Source: Metridium senile (lineage: Eukaryota; Cnidaria; Anthozoa; Actiniaria; Metridiidae). Taken from it: a stretch of DNA of 64,000 bases. The stretch lies in the NCBI GenBank assembly GCA_949775045.1, contig OX459095.1:28733064-28797063 (forward strand). The letters run 5' to 3'. Below are positions 1-11,700 of this stretch, piece by piece. Under the pieces are notes generated by a model. The model was not told where the DNA came from, did not search any database, and saw only the letters and a program-made list of their open reading frames with translations. The first letter of the stretch is position 1, and every line of letters begins with the position of its first letter. Made by a program: the position numbers and the translations under genes.

Positions 1-359
1 TGGCTATAATTATATATTAGATAATAAACTTTGACAATTTAATTTTGTTTCATGGTTTCAGTATAATGTTCCTTTAAATTGAAGCCTAGTTACTTATAGA
101 CTTAATTTAAACCATTTTTTATTCTTTTGTTGTTGAAGAATGTATGGTATGTGATCAGATATATCTAAAAAAAAAATATTTATATATTTATATATTTTTA
201 ATATTTTGTTATATGATTGTACTTGATCAATACAAAATGTTTCATACTCTTAAATAGTTACAAAACATGCCCTTTTGGGCAGTCCATACCAACCCAGCTC
301 TATATATGTAACACAAAGAGCTATATGGTATTATAATTCAGAATAATATATAGAATTAT

Positions 360-565
360 AAACTATGTAAGCAACAAACCATGATCTAGCCAAGAGCTGC
401 ATTGTGAAGTGACTATTAATTAATTGTTTCCTATGCCACAAGGGTTTTTCTCCAGGTTATCCGGTTTTCCTCCCTCAGCAAAAATAAACATGTGAGCCGA
501 GTTATGTGCAAAATATTAAATGTAGCTCTATGGGTAGTGAGTGTAAGTGAGTCTCCCCATAATTG
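360..565 (+). mobile_element. SINE-like repeat copy 1
   Basis: It shares with 19555-19800 the order: a CCTATGCCACAAG-like block, then GGTTTTCCTCCCTCAGCAAA, then ATGTGAG, then a TAGTGAGTGTA-like block. No intact A/B box is seen here. Limits are approximate. Confidence 0.45.
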
Positions 566-752
566 AGACGTTAAAAAAGTTATTATTTATTTATTATTTA
601 TTTAACAAAATTGATAATTATAATACAATGACAAGAATGTGAACATACTCACATTTTGTTGTCAAATTAGTTCAAATTCTTTAGAAAACATGTTTGATTT
701 CAATACATTACCAGCACAAAGCCAGCATTCATTTTGATTTTGAAATACGTAT

Positions 753-967
753 AACAGGTTCCCATTTATATCTGTACTTTCCCATTTAAATCTGTACTTA
801 TGCAAATTGTGTTGATGTGTGCTAAACACACAGATCAACCAATCAGAGTATATTATTTCTGAAGTGAACTTCTCTGATTGGTTGATCTGTGTGTTAAGCA
901 CACATCAACAAAATTTGCATTATTACAGATTTAAATGGGAAAGTACAGATTTAAATGGGAACCTGTT
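753..967. mobile_element. palindromic MITE, about 215 bp
   Basis: Long inverted arms: AACAGGTTCCCATTT... at the left, ...AAATGGGAACCTGTT at the right, meeting around ATCAACCAATCAGAG / CTCTGATTGGTTGAT near 846-875. The two opposing open frames of about 80 codons here are mirror images of the arms, not genes. Confidence 0.8.
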
Positions 968-1398
968 CAATATGTTTTTCTACCATATAATAAAACCTTC
1001 ATTCTATACATGCAGTTTTCAATTAAGCCACACTCATCATGAAAAGGGTATATTTATTAAAAAGGTATTTTTAAATTAATTGCTTGCATAGATTATCAAT
1101 AAGATAGCTAGGTAATAGAATGAAATTTGTAGCACCGTAAAAAATGTTGACTTTACTGTGCAATTTTATATTTATAATATACTGAAAAACTAATTAGTTC
1201 TCTGCAAAGTACAATTCTACGATTTAATTGTACTCCTCTTGTCCAATCAGAATTGAGTAATTTTGTACAGTGTATTATAAATAGCAATATTCAATGTACT
1301 CGATCATCCACATTTATCATAAAGAACTGAGATGTACATTTTCTGTGATAATTTCTGTTTATATTTACTTCCACTTGATTGACATTATTGTGTTTAGT

Positions 1399-1647
1399 TC
1401 CCGGCGGGGGGGGGGGGGGGGGGGGGGGAGTTTGTCCAAGTGGTAGGGGTGGTCGGCGTACCTTTTAGGGTTAAAATATTTCCCGTGCGTACCTTTTAGG
1501 GTCCTTTTAGAGTTTTGGCTCAAAAATCAGTTGTAAGGGTAGTTTTTACTCTGATTTATTTGTATCTGTGCGTACCTTTTAGGGGTCATTTTCAAAACCT
1601 CCGCCGATCACCCCTACCACTTGGACAAAGGGAGTACCCCCCGGGGT
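1399..1647. mobile_element. poly-G containing inverted-repeat element
   Basis: A run of about 24 G (1405-1428) is followed by TTTGTCCAAGTGGTAGGGGT, which is repeated inverted at 1602-1629. Inside, the phrase TACCTTTTAGGG occurs three times. Parts of this phrase recur at 17526-17850 and 58440-58620, so it belongs to a dispersed family. Confidence 0.7.
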
Positions 1648-2503
1648 TTAGTTATTAGATATATATATTCATATTTTCTTTGTACATGTCAATTATAATA
1701 GTTTATTCAGATTAATTACTGAATGATTTAATAATGCAATTGTTGCAAGTAATTATATTTTCAAAAATCATAATGGCTAGCTAGATTGTAATTATCATAA
1801 ATAAGAGAAATCTAAACATAGAAACAACTTAACAATTATCAACTTATTTCTACTTATTTCTAATCCAAGTTTTACAATAAATACTACATGTATTATATTC
1901 TCCCGTTTATTCATTTCAAATTCAAATTTCAAATTTTATTTTAGTTTCACTTTTTCGTTTTCATTTTTCTCCCTTTCATTTTAAACTCTTGAAATATTAA
2001 ACTCTTGAAATATAATACACACTTGATTTAGTTTATTTATAGCTGTCAAACGTGATTGATCGCTGGTCACGTATACACTATCTTATCGATGCCATTAAAA
2101 ATGGTATTTTCTTTTTCTCTTCTTTGCAACTCCGCAGACCGCCGAGTACCGCAGGCTATTTTGATTATGGCATTTGCTGTCAATATAGTCCAAGGCAGTA
2201 TACATAATGGTTACTTGTTATAAAAGAGAGTTCATTGAAACCTTTCATTATCTTCCCAAACGAACTATTAATTAACATTATTGGCTGGGTGAAAATGGTA
2301 AATTACAATGTATAAAAGAGAGTGTGTTACTGACGTTTGGGACTCCAACACCTCGTCGTAATACTAGAAATAGTAACTTATAAACAGTGTAAAATGAATT
2401 TTTCCTTCTTAACGAAGCTAATGAAAATTGACCATCGGGCTTAAAATGTGAACTATATACACAGTACGCAGAGTGCCACTTGCTGTTATTTTAGACGTTA
2501 TCA

Positions 2504-2939
2504 ATCATATAAATTTAGACGAGTGATTTTTCGCATGTTTTCGGGCGTTATATAATCTTTCATCGCAAAAAAAAAGCTTATAAATCGTATACTAAGAGAG
2601 CAGAAAAGAGATTTTTACTCTCTTTGAACCTAACAGAAAGTTTAACGTCCGAAAAGTCGTTTAGCAACACTCTCTTATTTCTAGTTTGTCGATTAGGCAA
2701 CATTTGTTCCTATGAATATCTATCATATAAATTTAGACGAGTGATTTTTCGCATGTTTTCGGGCGTTATATAATCTTTCATCGCAAAAAAAAAGCTTATA
2801 AATCGTATACTAAGAGAGCAGAAAAGAGATTTTTACTCTCTTTGAACTTAACAGAAAGTTTAACGTCCGAAAAGTCGTTTAGCAACACACTCTTATTTCT
2901 AGTTTGTTGGTTAGGCAACATTTGTTCCTATGAATATTT
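2504..2939. repeat. tandem duplication, two units of 218 bp
   Basis: Unit 1 is 2504-2721 and unit 2 is 2722-2939. Both begin ATCATATAAATTTAGACGAG and differ at only a handful of bases, so the copy is recent. There is no coding frame. Confidence 0.92.
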
Positions 2940-5073
2940 GCTTTAAAAAACCTACGCAGTTTTCAGTTATTTTGGGGGCGTATATATTCCATTAAATACA
3001 CATTTAGAATATCTTATATATAGAATGCATTAAACCCCTTACTGATTAATGAGCATTTAGTTTTTAGTATATATCATTTCAAAGGAATAAGTGTTTTAGT
3101 ATAGGGCTATAAAAATAGTTAAATTTAATCGGCTAAGCTTGAGTATGTTTCAAGCAAAAACTGCAAATTAAATCGATGCTATGTTAAGAATTCATTAAGA
3201 AAAACTACAACATTTTTTGATTTTTTGCGTGAATTATTTACGATGATAATCAAACCTTTTCCAGTCATCCCAATGAATTTAACTTAAATTTTGATTTAAC
3301 AATTTCTAACGACATTTCTAACTCAAAGATATCGTTAAATTAATACTTTGTATTTCAATTATAGTTAATCTAGGTTACTATCTTCGAGTTTTATGTCTAA
3401 ACAGAGCTTCTAATGTTTTTGTTTTTCTTTTTATCGTTTGACTTTCAAAGTGCCATTTCAATTTCCGACACTCACTCAATTCACAGACAAGCGAAATTTT
3501 TTTAATACTGGCAATTAATTTAATTCTTTCCTTGCCAGCGAAAATAATAATGATAGATAATGACAGCAACCGAGAAAACTGCGTCGCCGTAAATTATTTT
3601 CTCTTGTAATTAAACTGATAAGAAATGTCAAATTACTACCACTAACTTGAAGTCTTTGTAATGCAAAAGAGGACTTTGTTATGATCGCAAAAGCCAACAT
3701 TACAACTTGTTAATATGGAATAACCGTTAATGGCAAGATTAAAAGCGACTAATTTTAAGGAAAAGGAAAAGTGGCTTTAAGAGTGTAGTGTGAAAAATAA
3801 TAACGAGTCTCAGTGTAAAGTTTCAAGAAAAAAAATCTGAAAATGTCAAATTTTCATGCTTCATTTTTAAATCATGCTTTAAGTCAGCTACTTCTCAGCT
3901 GCTTAGAAAGTTTAAGATTGATTTGAAATGATCTTTTCTGTTTTAATAGAAATACATGCAAATATGCCTTAATGGGTTTTATTTTACGGCTTATTTTGAG
4001 TTCAAAAAATGCATCTACATATTAGGAAACGTTTTTGGAAAAATATTATGTCTATTTCGATGTTAATACTAAATTAAGATATGTTGTACATTTTGTTTTT
4101 GATCCATCGTACAAAAACGATGACTTGTCAAATGAATCACTTTTTTTCATCTTAGTAACATAATGTATACGGTCTCTCAGAGACTGCCAGCTAAAAATGC
4201 TCCTAATTATCTGTCATTTCAATAGTAGATTATACAATAGTTTCCAAATGTCAGACAGAAAATGTGTAAACAAACTCCGGCTCTTTCCTGATATCTAATT
4301 TGCAGAAGGGATAGCTTCTTTATAGGTAGAAGTGGTATTTTGTTTTCTTTACTCGCCTTTAGGATCAAACGCGTAGGTTGTTGGTGTACATTTACAGACA
4401 AAACTTTCTCCATTTGTACGCAAAAATACACTCGTTTATAAACTTTTTGCTATATTTATTATCTCGAAGAGTGAGTAAACCCTGTTTATGCTATTTTAGC
4501 AAGTAAAGACGAGATGAATCAGGGTTGCTGGTGTATAATTGTCACAATTAAAAAAAATAGCAATTTTTCCCTGGCAAATTGCACTGAATATTCTGTCAAT
4601 TTATAAACTTTATTCTTTATTCTGTATTTCGAAGGATGAGTAAACGGTGTTTGGTGTTTTAGCAAGTAAAGCTGAGAGGAAGTTTGGTCTGTGTTTTGCC
4701 CCTAATCGGCTTGTTGTGTGTTTGTTGTTTGACCATGTGGCTCATCACACGCACAATAACCATCTTACGCACACTGCATTCCATTCACTTAGAAACGCGT
4801 AACCAAGCAACTTGCTTTTCTAAATAGACTCTTACGGTGTAAACAGGTCTTGATCACTCGTGTTTAGCGACCCCCATTGGTTAGATAATAAAAATAATAA
4901 TAATAGAGGGCTGAGAGACCCTTGGAGAGCAAAGCATTACTCTTGTCTAGTACAAGACTGCCATGTGTATGATTAAAAAAGACGTGCATCACACTTTAAT
5001 TAATTAACTCTGAATTATTATTTATTGTATTTTCAGTAATAAGTCTTATTGTATCTTCGTTAATAAGTCTTAC
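2940..5073. other. AT-rich non-coding stretch, probably kinase intron
   Basis: No frame, RNA gene or repeat with clear borders was found. If the kinase gene continues past the left edge, all of 1-5073 is intron. Confidence 0.6.
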
Positions 5074-5665
5074 CGATGGACGATTCCTCTCTCGTGTAAA
5101 TGATGCAATGCTGAAGCTATCTGCCGCACTATTGGCCTTGCTTGAGCCTCGGTCAATCTCGACTCGTGCTGACATCTAATCAAACTAAGAAGCTCGCCTC
5201 CCGCTACGTACTCTGTGATAAGGCAGTAGACGCCTCTCTGTTTTAAGGTCTCGTACAATTTGACTACATTTGGGTGTTGAATTTTCTTGAGTATGAGAGC
5301 TTCTCGAAGGATGTTTCTCTTAACATAATCATCTTTGATTTTTCGCGTATCAATAATCTTGATTGCAACCTGTGAACCCAAGCATGGAAAAGGTGTTTTT
5401 TCTTTGATCTTTGTGTTTCGTTTCGGTTGACTTACGAATCGGTGACCATCGACAACAAAGGCAAACAATACATGTAATGGTCTTCTATTAAGCCTCTGTT
5501 TGCACAAGTTTAGACTTGTAAATTCTTGATTCTTTAGCTTACCTTTGATTTTGTAACGCGGTTGACTGCTAATTCGACGGTTGCAAAATTGCCTTTTCCA
5601 AGGCGTGTATCAGTTAAATCGTACGTCCCAATGCGCTTAATAACCAATTGAGTATTATCAGACAT
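5074..5665 (-). CDS. Ser/Thr protein kinase, AMPK-related (CAMKL) type, N-terminal two exons only
   Basis: Two coding exons are visible. Exon 1 (5543-5665) starts at the ATG at 5665 and codes for 41 residues, ending at a GTAAGC donor. Exon 2 (5074-5369) follows a CAG acceptor and ends at a GTAAGAC donor, inside the Arg codon of the catalytic-loop HRD motif. Joined, they give about 139 residues of kinase N-lobe: a glycine loop LGKGNFATV (22-30), the VAIK lysine (K45), the helix-C glutamate (E64), the HPNVVKLYE segment and the start of GIVHRD. The order and wording are closest to AMPK-related kinases (SIK, NIM1, HUNK); I cannot pick one. The activation loop, DFG motif and C-lobe are not found at 1-5073, so the gene probably continues beyond the left edge. 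Exon phases match (0, then 2), so it does not look broken. Confidence 0.88.
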
Positions 5666-5960
5666 TATTAAAAATGCTAAATAAGGTGACAAAGTGCACT
5701 ATGAAAAGTTTGTAAACAAGAAAACCCTAGGACACACTGCAATTACTAAGTGGCATGTGCTATCAATTTATATCCACCAATCAGGTTGCAGAATTTCGAC
5801 CGCACGCGACCGACCATTGTTCGTCATAGTTGACTGTTTTGAAAATTTGCGCGCGCTGATTGGCAAACGGACAATAGACCACGTTCCGGCGCGTGCCATA
5901 CAACGCCTGACCACTTCACTTAACCGAAAAGCCAACATAAGCGCATTTAGTAAAATAACG
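5666..5960 (-). promoter_or_regulatory. probable promoter region of the kinase gene
   Basis: The stretch just upstream of the kinase start codon is richer in G+C than its surroundings. It holds inverted CCAAT motifs in both orientations (CCAATCAGG near 5780, GATTGGC near 5857). This is position and composition only; no TATA box or mapped start is visible. Confidence 0.3.
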
Positions 5961-6349
5961 CGCTGCCAAGACCTCTGTGTTAGAGACTTGACAAACATTT
6001 TCTGACCTACCTGGACTTTGATCAGTATTTTGCAATCCCACGCGACTAACGGCTTGTAAAAATGTGCGCATTTTTGGGATCTATTTTTAGAAGTCAACAC
6101 GCGGGCTCGAGCCGGCTTTCTGTTTGACCCGCGAGGTAGTTGTTGTCGCGTGGGGTAGACATTTTTTACATTGTTATTCTCATGTGCACTGAAAACTTTG
6201 GTTGACCAAGGAATCATAACCTTGTCAAGTAAACAAACTAAAATAAAGTTCTTACAAAAATCAATAAAATTGCCAGGTAAATCTGAATAGGTTGACTTTC
6301 TCGCTCTTCTATTGATATTTTTGTTTGCGTATTTGCCAAAAAGAAGCAT

Positions 6350-7396
6350 TCGTATATTTCAAGTATTTTAGTTGTGTTATTTTGAAGCGCATCGCAGCAT
6401 ATATGATAACTTGACCGCTGCTAACCGTAATGTCAAACTCAACTCTTGTTTTATAACCGCTAGTGAGCTGAGCTTACTGACAATCGGTTTGCCTCACAAA
6501 AGCTTTCTTATCAAATTTAATTGAATTAGAATTGATCAGAATACCATGTATCTGATCCCTTACATAACTGACCAACATTACCAGATGTTTTTAGCTTTAA
6601 CCCCACCCCGAAACTTTCCAACTTTTAGCGCGCACTTCAACGGAATTTGAGTCTTATTTCCCAACAAAATAACCAGCTTAGCTTGCATAAGTTTATAAAT
6701 CCACGTCAGTGGTAAACACTTGTAGTACAAGCAGAATGCGCGGTACCCGTAGAACTTCCCTTGCGTGCTTATGAAAAATTCAGGTTGATCAGTGATGCGT
6801 TGAGTGCAGCTAACTAAACACTCGCGCCGAATGACTTCAGGGAATTTATCTAATAGAGCGCCCCACTGAACAACGCGTGTGCTAGCTTTCCATGGACCGT
6901 AAAACTCAAGTTAGCGTAAAAAACACACACACTGACGCATCAAAATATCAACCGACTATATAAAAACGCGCCAAACTTTGTTAAAGTTAATAAAGAGACA
7001 ATTTGCTTTTGTATCAATGATATATTCATTATTTTTTTCTAAGTAATTTACAATGCTTTGCCTTGGTGTGATATAACAAGGCTGCAAAATTTTGGTAAAA
7101 ATACAATACGTGGGCTCTTTGAATTTTTTCAAAACATCTTTTACAACAACAGTAATAAAATCTCTCTAAAACGAGACCAACTATAGATATACAAAAACGA
7201 TCTTCTCCATATGAAGACAAAAATATTCACATCTTGGGTAAGAGCCTATTAGAAAAAGCTATGATATTCGTATAAAAAAAGCTTCACTATTGCGTAGTTC
7301 ACTTGGACTTGTTCCCGCCAAGAAAGCAAGACCATTGAGGCGAACAAGTTCACTGAGTTTGATTTGAAAGCAGCTATATAAAACATAACAAATGTA
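6350..7396. other. intergenic, no supported gene
   Basis: The SoxC 3' UTR on the minus strand should occupy the right end of this stretch. Nothing else is recognised. Confidence 0.5.
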
Positions 7397-8308
7397 CTAA
7401 AGTTGTCCTAGACTATTTTCTATCCACTGTCCTTGTATAAGTTCTGATACCTCAGGAGGTGTGTAAAGATCAGGAAAATCAAATTGTCCGCCATTTGCTC
7501 CCGCCATATCAAATAGCGGTGATGTAGGAAGATTATTAAGATTTAAATTTGAAAGTTCCAAGTTAGGCCAAGCGCTAGGTATATGATGATTGTGTAGTTG
7601 ATTGTTGCCCATGTTGTGCAGTTGTGATTGATGTTGCTCTGTTTTGAAGGCCTGTTCAAAGTCTTCGTATAATGATAGTTGATCAATTGGATCCTCTGGT
7701 GTAACACCGATTGAGTCAGGAACATTAGGAGGTGGTGTGATCGGAGATACCAAATCACGACGTTGTTTTTTAAACGTTGGTTCTCCATTGGAATTATACT
7801 TCTTGGTGGCTGTAAGGGCATGGTATGTCGAGTCGGGTAGACCGGCTTCTCGTTTGATTCCAGCGTGAATATTTTTCCGTTGGATAACAGGCTCAGTGGT
7901 ATTGGTGCAATTGACAGGTTTACCCTCCGTTGACCCTTGTTTTGGCTTTGCGGGCTGCTTTTTCTTTCGTGGACGGTACTTATAGTCGGGGTAGGCTTGC
8001 ATATGACGAATACGAAGTCGCTCGGATTCCTCGATGAAGGGCCTTTTTTCGGTTTCTGATAGCAGTTTCCATCGTTTACCAAGACGTTTACTTATCTCTG
8101 CGTTGTGCATATCAGGATGTTCTTCGGCCATCTTGCGTCGTTCAATCTGGCTCCATACCATAAATGCATTCATAGGTCGTTTAACGTGTTGCATATCTTT
8201 TATCTTTTTGCTGTCTTGTCCGTTCTCACTGGTGTCGTCCAAGGTTGTTTGTGGTGGACTTGGCGAAGCGCGAAACTGATCGCTTCCTTGTTGAAACACC
8301 ATCATCAT
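7397..8308 (-). CDS. SoxC: SoxC-type (Sox4/11/12-like) HMG-box transcription factor, single exon
   Basis: An uninterrupted 303-residue reading frame. The HMG box (about residues 41-110) begins [19 protein letters not shown] and contains [17 protein letters not shown] and [11 protein letters not shown], the Sox DNA-binding signature; the basic run RPRKKK serves as nuclear localisation signal. The HMG wording ([21 protein letters not shown]) and the C-terminal block [17 protein letters not shown] (about 284-300) match group C, whose members end in a transactivation segment of this kind. Genes of this group are commonly intronless, as here. The start is taken at the first of three ATGs (8308); the frame is open upstream to a TTG at 8353 but has no ATG there. 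The middle of the protein is polar and low in order (Asn, His, Pro). Expected role: nuclear regulator of progenitor and neural cell fates (family knowledge). Confidence 0.93.
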   Translation of the reverse strand: MMMVFQQGSDQFRASPSPPQTTLDDTSENGQDSKKIKDMQHVKRPMNAFMVWSQIERRKMAEEHPDMHNAEISKRLGKRWKLLSETEKRPFIEESERLRIRHMQAYPDYKYRPRKKKQPAKPKQGSTEGKPVNCTNTTEPVIQRKNIHAGIKREAGLPDSTYHALTATKKYNSNGEPTFKKQRRDLVSPITPPPNVPDSIGVTPEDPIDQLSLYEDFEQAFKTEQHQSQLHNMGNNQLHNHHIPSAWPNLELSNLNLNNLPTSPLFDMAGANGGQFDFPDLYTPPEVSELIQGQWIENSLGQL

Positions 8309-8700
8309 CGCGACGTATTTTTCGAACTTAATCAAACTATAAAAAAAATTCAAAGCAAAACGAGTATATCCTTGGTAGCGTTGTGTTCGTCCTTAAATCT
8401 TGTAGTAGTAGCAGTAGTGGTAGTATGAAATTGGATCAGCTGATTGCTAAAACTATTGGTGCGTTGAGCTGAGAGACCCGTTTACCTAGTGAGGTTTTTA
8501 CAGAATGTCTCTGGTCCACTGGTAATTTCTATTTCATAAATCAAGTCGAAATTTGCGTTCGCTTAGTGTGACGCGCTCTGACACGTCATAACAAAGTACA
8601 TTGAAATCAACCAATCACAACGTCTTATCCCAACTCAAGTCTCCTCCCTACGATTCTTAAGACGCTTCCTGATTGGCTGTTGCACGGTAAGCAGAGTAAT
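8309..8700 (-). promoter_or_regulatory. probable SoxC promoter and 5' UTR
   Basis: Upstream of the Sox start codon lie a CAG/TAG trinucleotide-like stretch (about 8398-8425), a CRE-like TGACGTG (minus strand, about 8583-8589), and two CCAAT boxes (8610-8615 plus strand; near 8672 inverted). They were found by eye; none is proven to act. Confidence 0.35.
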
Positions 8701-11700
8701 TTTCGGCTTGTCTTTTTAAATTACTATGGGTCGCGTGTCGTTACTCGCACGGAAACACATGGAACCAGCGAGAAGTCGGCCGAAATGCCTTCACTTTGTA
8801 ACGCCGAGATCACTGGATTCGAGTTCTTTTTATTTGAGAAGGGGAAAGTTTTTATTTTCTCGAATTTAGATGCATTCGAAGTTGTTGATGATACTTTATG
8901 ATAAAAAGTTTTTGAAAATGTACGCCACGTGCTTGGAACAATAGAACATTGCATCGCTAATGGCATACAACACAGCGCTATTGGTAATTTGTCAACGAAT
9001 TGTCATAATATGTCAAGCCTCGAATCCCACGACCAACTACGCGGAGATTATCTCTGATAGCTTACCAAATTTTAGAAAAACTCAAATCGAGAGACGCATC
9101 GTTGATATTTAGGCGTTTTTGCTGTAACTGCTGTTACTATTGTTATGTTTGGATTGTGAAATATGGTTCGACTAAATTACTATGATCAAAGCGGAAAGAG
9201 ATCTCTAGGGATTAGATAAAGTTATTCATGAATAATCATATTCATGTTCGAACAAGTCTATAGGTGGGGTGGCCGACTTTTGGAATAATTTTAGTTTGAA
9301 ATTAAACTAGCGACACCACCCATTTTTCTTCATCTTCTTGGATAAACTTTGCAACACTCATTCAACCATATTTCAGCTCTAACATAAACAACTCGATCAT
9401 ATTCGTGTTTTTGATCTCTGAAGTAAAAACAAATTCTAGTAAGATTCAAAAATAGTAGATTTAGCCTTACGACTAATTGATATATAACTACTAGCTTCAA
9501 AGTATAAGAGCTTTAACTTTGTGAGCTATTCTACTATCATTTTGTTTTCTTTTGGTTATTTGGCTTCCAAATCAATGATTTAATGCGAGAAATTTCAGCG
9601 TGTTTCGGCTAAAAGGGAGCGGTCCTTGGATATTTTTTTGGGCCAAATTTGCATTAACCTGTTGAATGTCGGTCAACCTGCAGCCAAGGCGGCTAAAATT
9701 ACCGTCGCTATGGAGACTCTAAGCGTCAGCCAATCATTATAGAGTGCTGTGATCGGGGCTAAGGCAGGTGTCAGGGTTTTTTCTTCTCTTTACGATCTTG
9801 TCTCACTTAGATTGAATATGTTTGTGATACAGGTGACGGAGACTACATGAACCACGTGCTTAGTGACAACCAGGTGGCTGTCAATCAAACCTAGATTTGA
9901 CAGGCTCAACGTCCATTTTTGCCAGCCTATTTCGTTGCCGCGGTTGCTTAACTTATAACTTACTCCTCAAACTCTCCGTTTTGAGAAATTTACCAGCGGA
10001 ATGCGCTAATTTTTTTTTGGCTTTTAGGTGTGTTCGAGTTGTTTCAGTAATCAAAAAGTGGTTTATATGCTGACCATGTCTGTACTGCAATAGCTAACTA
10101 ATTTGTTTCTTTTTTATCTTATTCAAATTGTGGCCATTATCTCGAGTTTAAGGTCATTAATGTGTTGACCTTATTATGTATGCAAACGCCTATGAGTGGC
10201 CGTCACTGCGAGCTTCTGATTGGCTGTTGCCACCTTCAACAGATGTTTCGCTTGTCTAACTCATCCGGAAGATCTCATCGGAAAAAGCGTCAAGAGAAAA
10301 AAATCTTGTTTTGAACATTATTATGATAGCCAAAAAACTACTATTTCACCGCGAAAATCATTAAAAAGACCTTTAGTTTTCTATTATTCGATCACTCGGG
10401 CCAGTAGTCATAGTTGTAAAATCTGCGAATGCTAATAAATACAAGCGTAAAACTAATTCTAAATGGCGTTTATTCCATAGCCTTGCATAATGTTCTTCGA
10501 ACAATTTGTACCTCAAATGTAATATATATATGCACAAAGCTGGCTTTATTTCCTTTGGATAGGTGTTGTATTCAAAGAAAATCATCAGGAAGTCCCAATG
10601 ATTCGATATTACTAAGTTTATTGATGGATTCGTTTCAAGGTATTATTAAGAAGGATTTCCCAACTATCTTGATTTACCGCCGGACACGTTTTTGATGACG
10701 TAGTTTGACTCCACCATAACGATTATCGTCCTATCCTAATAGTAACTACAAACATTCAACAAACTTTCTATTCATTAGCATTATTTTAACCTCGAATCCG
10801 TAAAATCACAATGCCATGTGTGTGTGTGACTATACACATGTTTAGAAATTTTGATCAAACTGTCAAAAAATTCGAACCGCAAATTTAATCTCAGTAAGGT
10901 TTGATTTGAAAATTTCTGGATTATTCAGGATTAGGGATCATTGTTTCTCTCTTCTTTTTTTAAGGTCAGTGTTATTGTTTTTCACGATCAGTGTGGTCAC
11001 TTCGTACGTGGCTCAGACAAAATTTCGTGATATAAATATACTCGTTACTCACCAACAATTGGACTAAAAAGGCAGCCTCTCAAAGCACAGACCTTCAAAG
11101 TGTATTCGAAGATAAAATTAACAATTTTAAAGCTCGTGGTTTTTTTTAGCGCGGTTATTTGCGCTTTTGAGTGAGCGAGCGGATAATTATAGCAAGTAGT
11201 AAAAACAGAAAATTCATTTAGTTTTAGAAGGTCAGAAAAAAGATATCAAGTTCTTGATAAATTTAAGGTCTAGGTAAAAACAAGTCTTGGTAGCTTTCTA
11301 GAAATAGAATTTAGTAGGAAAGTCATGGCGGGTTGCGACTAGTGCCATATTGATCAAAATGAAAAGAGATTCAGTTTCTCTTACGGGTCATACCTGCCTT
11401 CTTCCTAGTACTAATAAATACCGCATTTTTTTCACCGTGTTTTACGATCAAAATTGCCTTATTATTTTCTAAATTGTCAAAAAATTATATTAAAAGTTAG
11501 AATTAGAGTAGCTGTACTACGTCTATATTACACTACGAGAAAAGAAGTGCCAATGTTTTCCAAATATTGGAAGTCATAATTATTAGCTATTTCCGACGAA
11601 TTCACAAATACAAGAAAACATTTGAAATCAACATGACGCTGTAGCAGGATTTCACTCAAAATTCTAACAGAGCACAGATTGTTCTCCTGCAGATTTCAGT

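Noticed and set aside
662..1079. Two opposing frames of about 80 codons with nearly the same start sequence
   Set aside because: They are the two arms of a palindromic MITE read in opposite directions.
5768..6349. A 193-codon frame on the minus strand upstream of the kinase
   Set aside because: It has an ATG but no recognisable domain, its composition is irregular, and it overlaps the likely kinase promoter. It looks like a chance frame in a GC-richer patch, though RNA data could overturn this.
8309..8353. Upstream extension of SoxC to a TTG codon
   Set aside because: There is no ATG in the extra 15 codons; the first ATG in frame is at 8308.
7543..8428. Other frames overlapping SoxC on both strands
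   Set aside because: Shadows of the SoxC coding sequence; the Sox frame has the HMG box and the C-terminal group motif.
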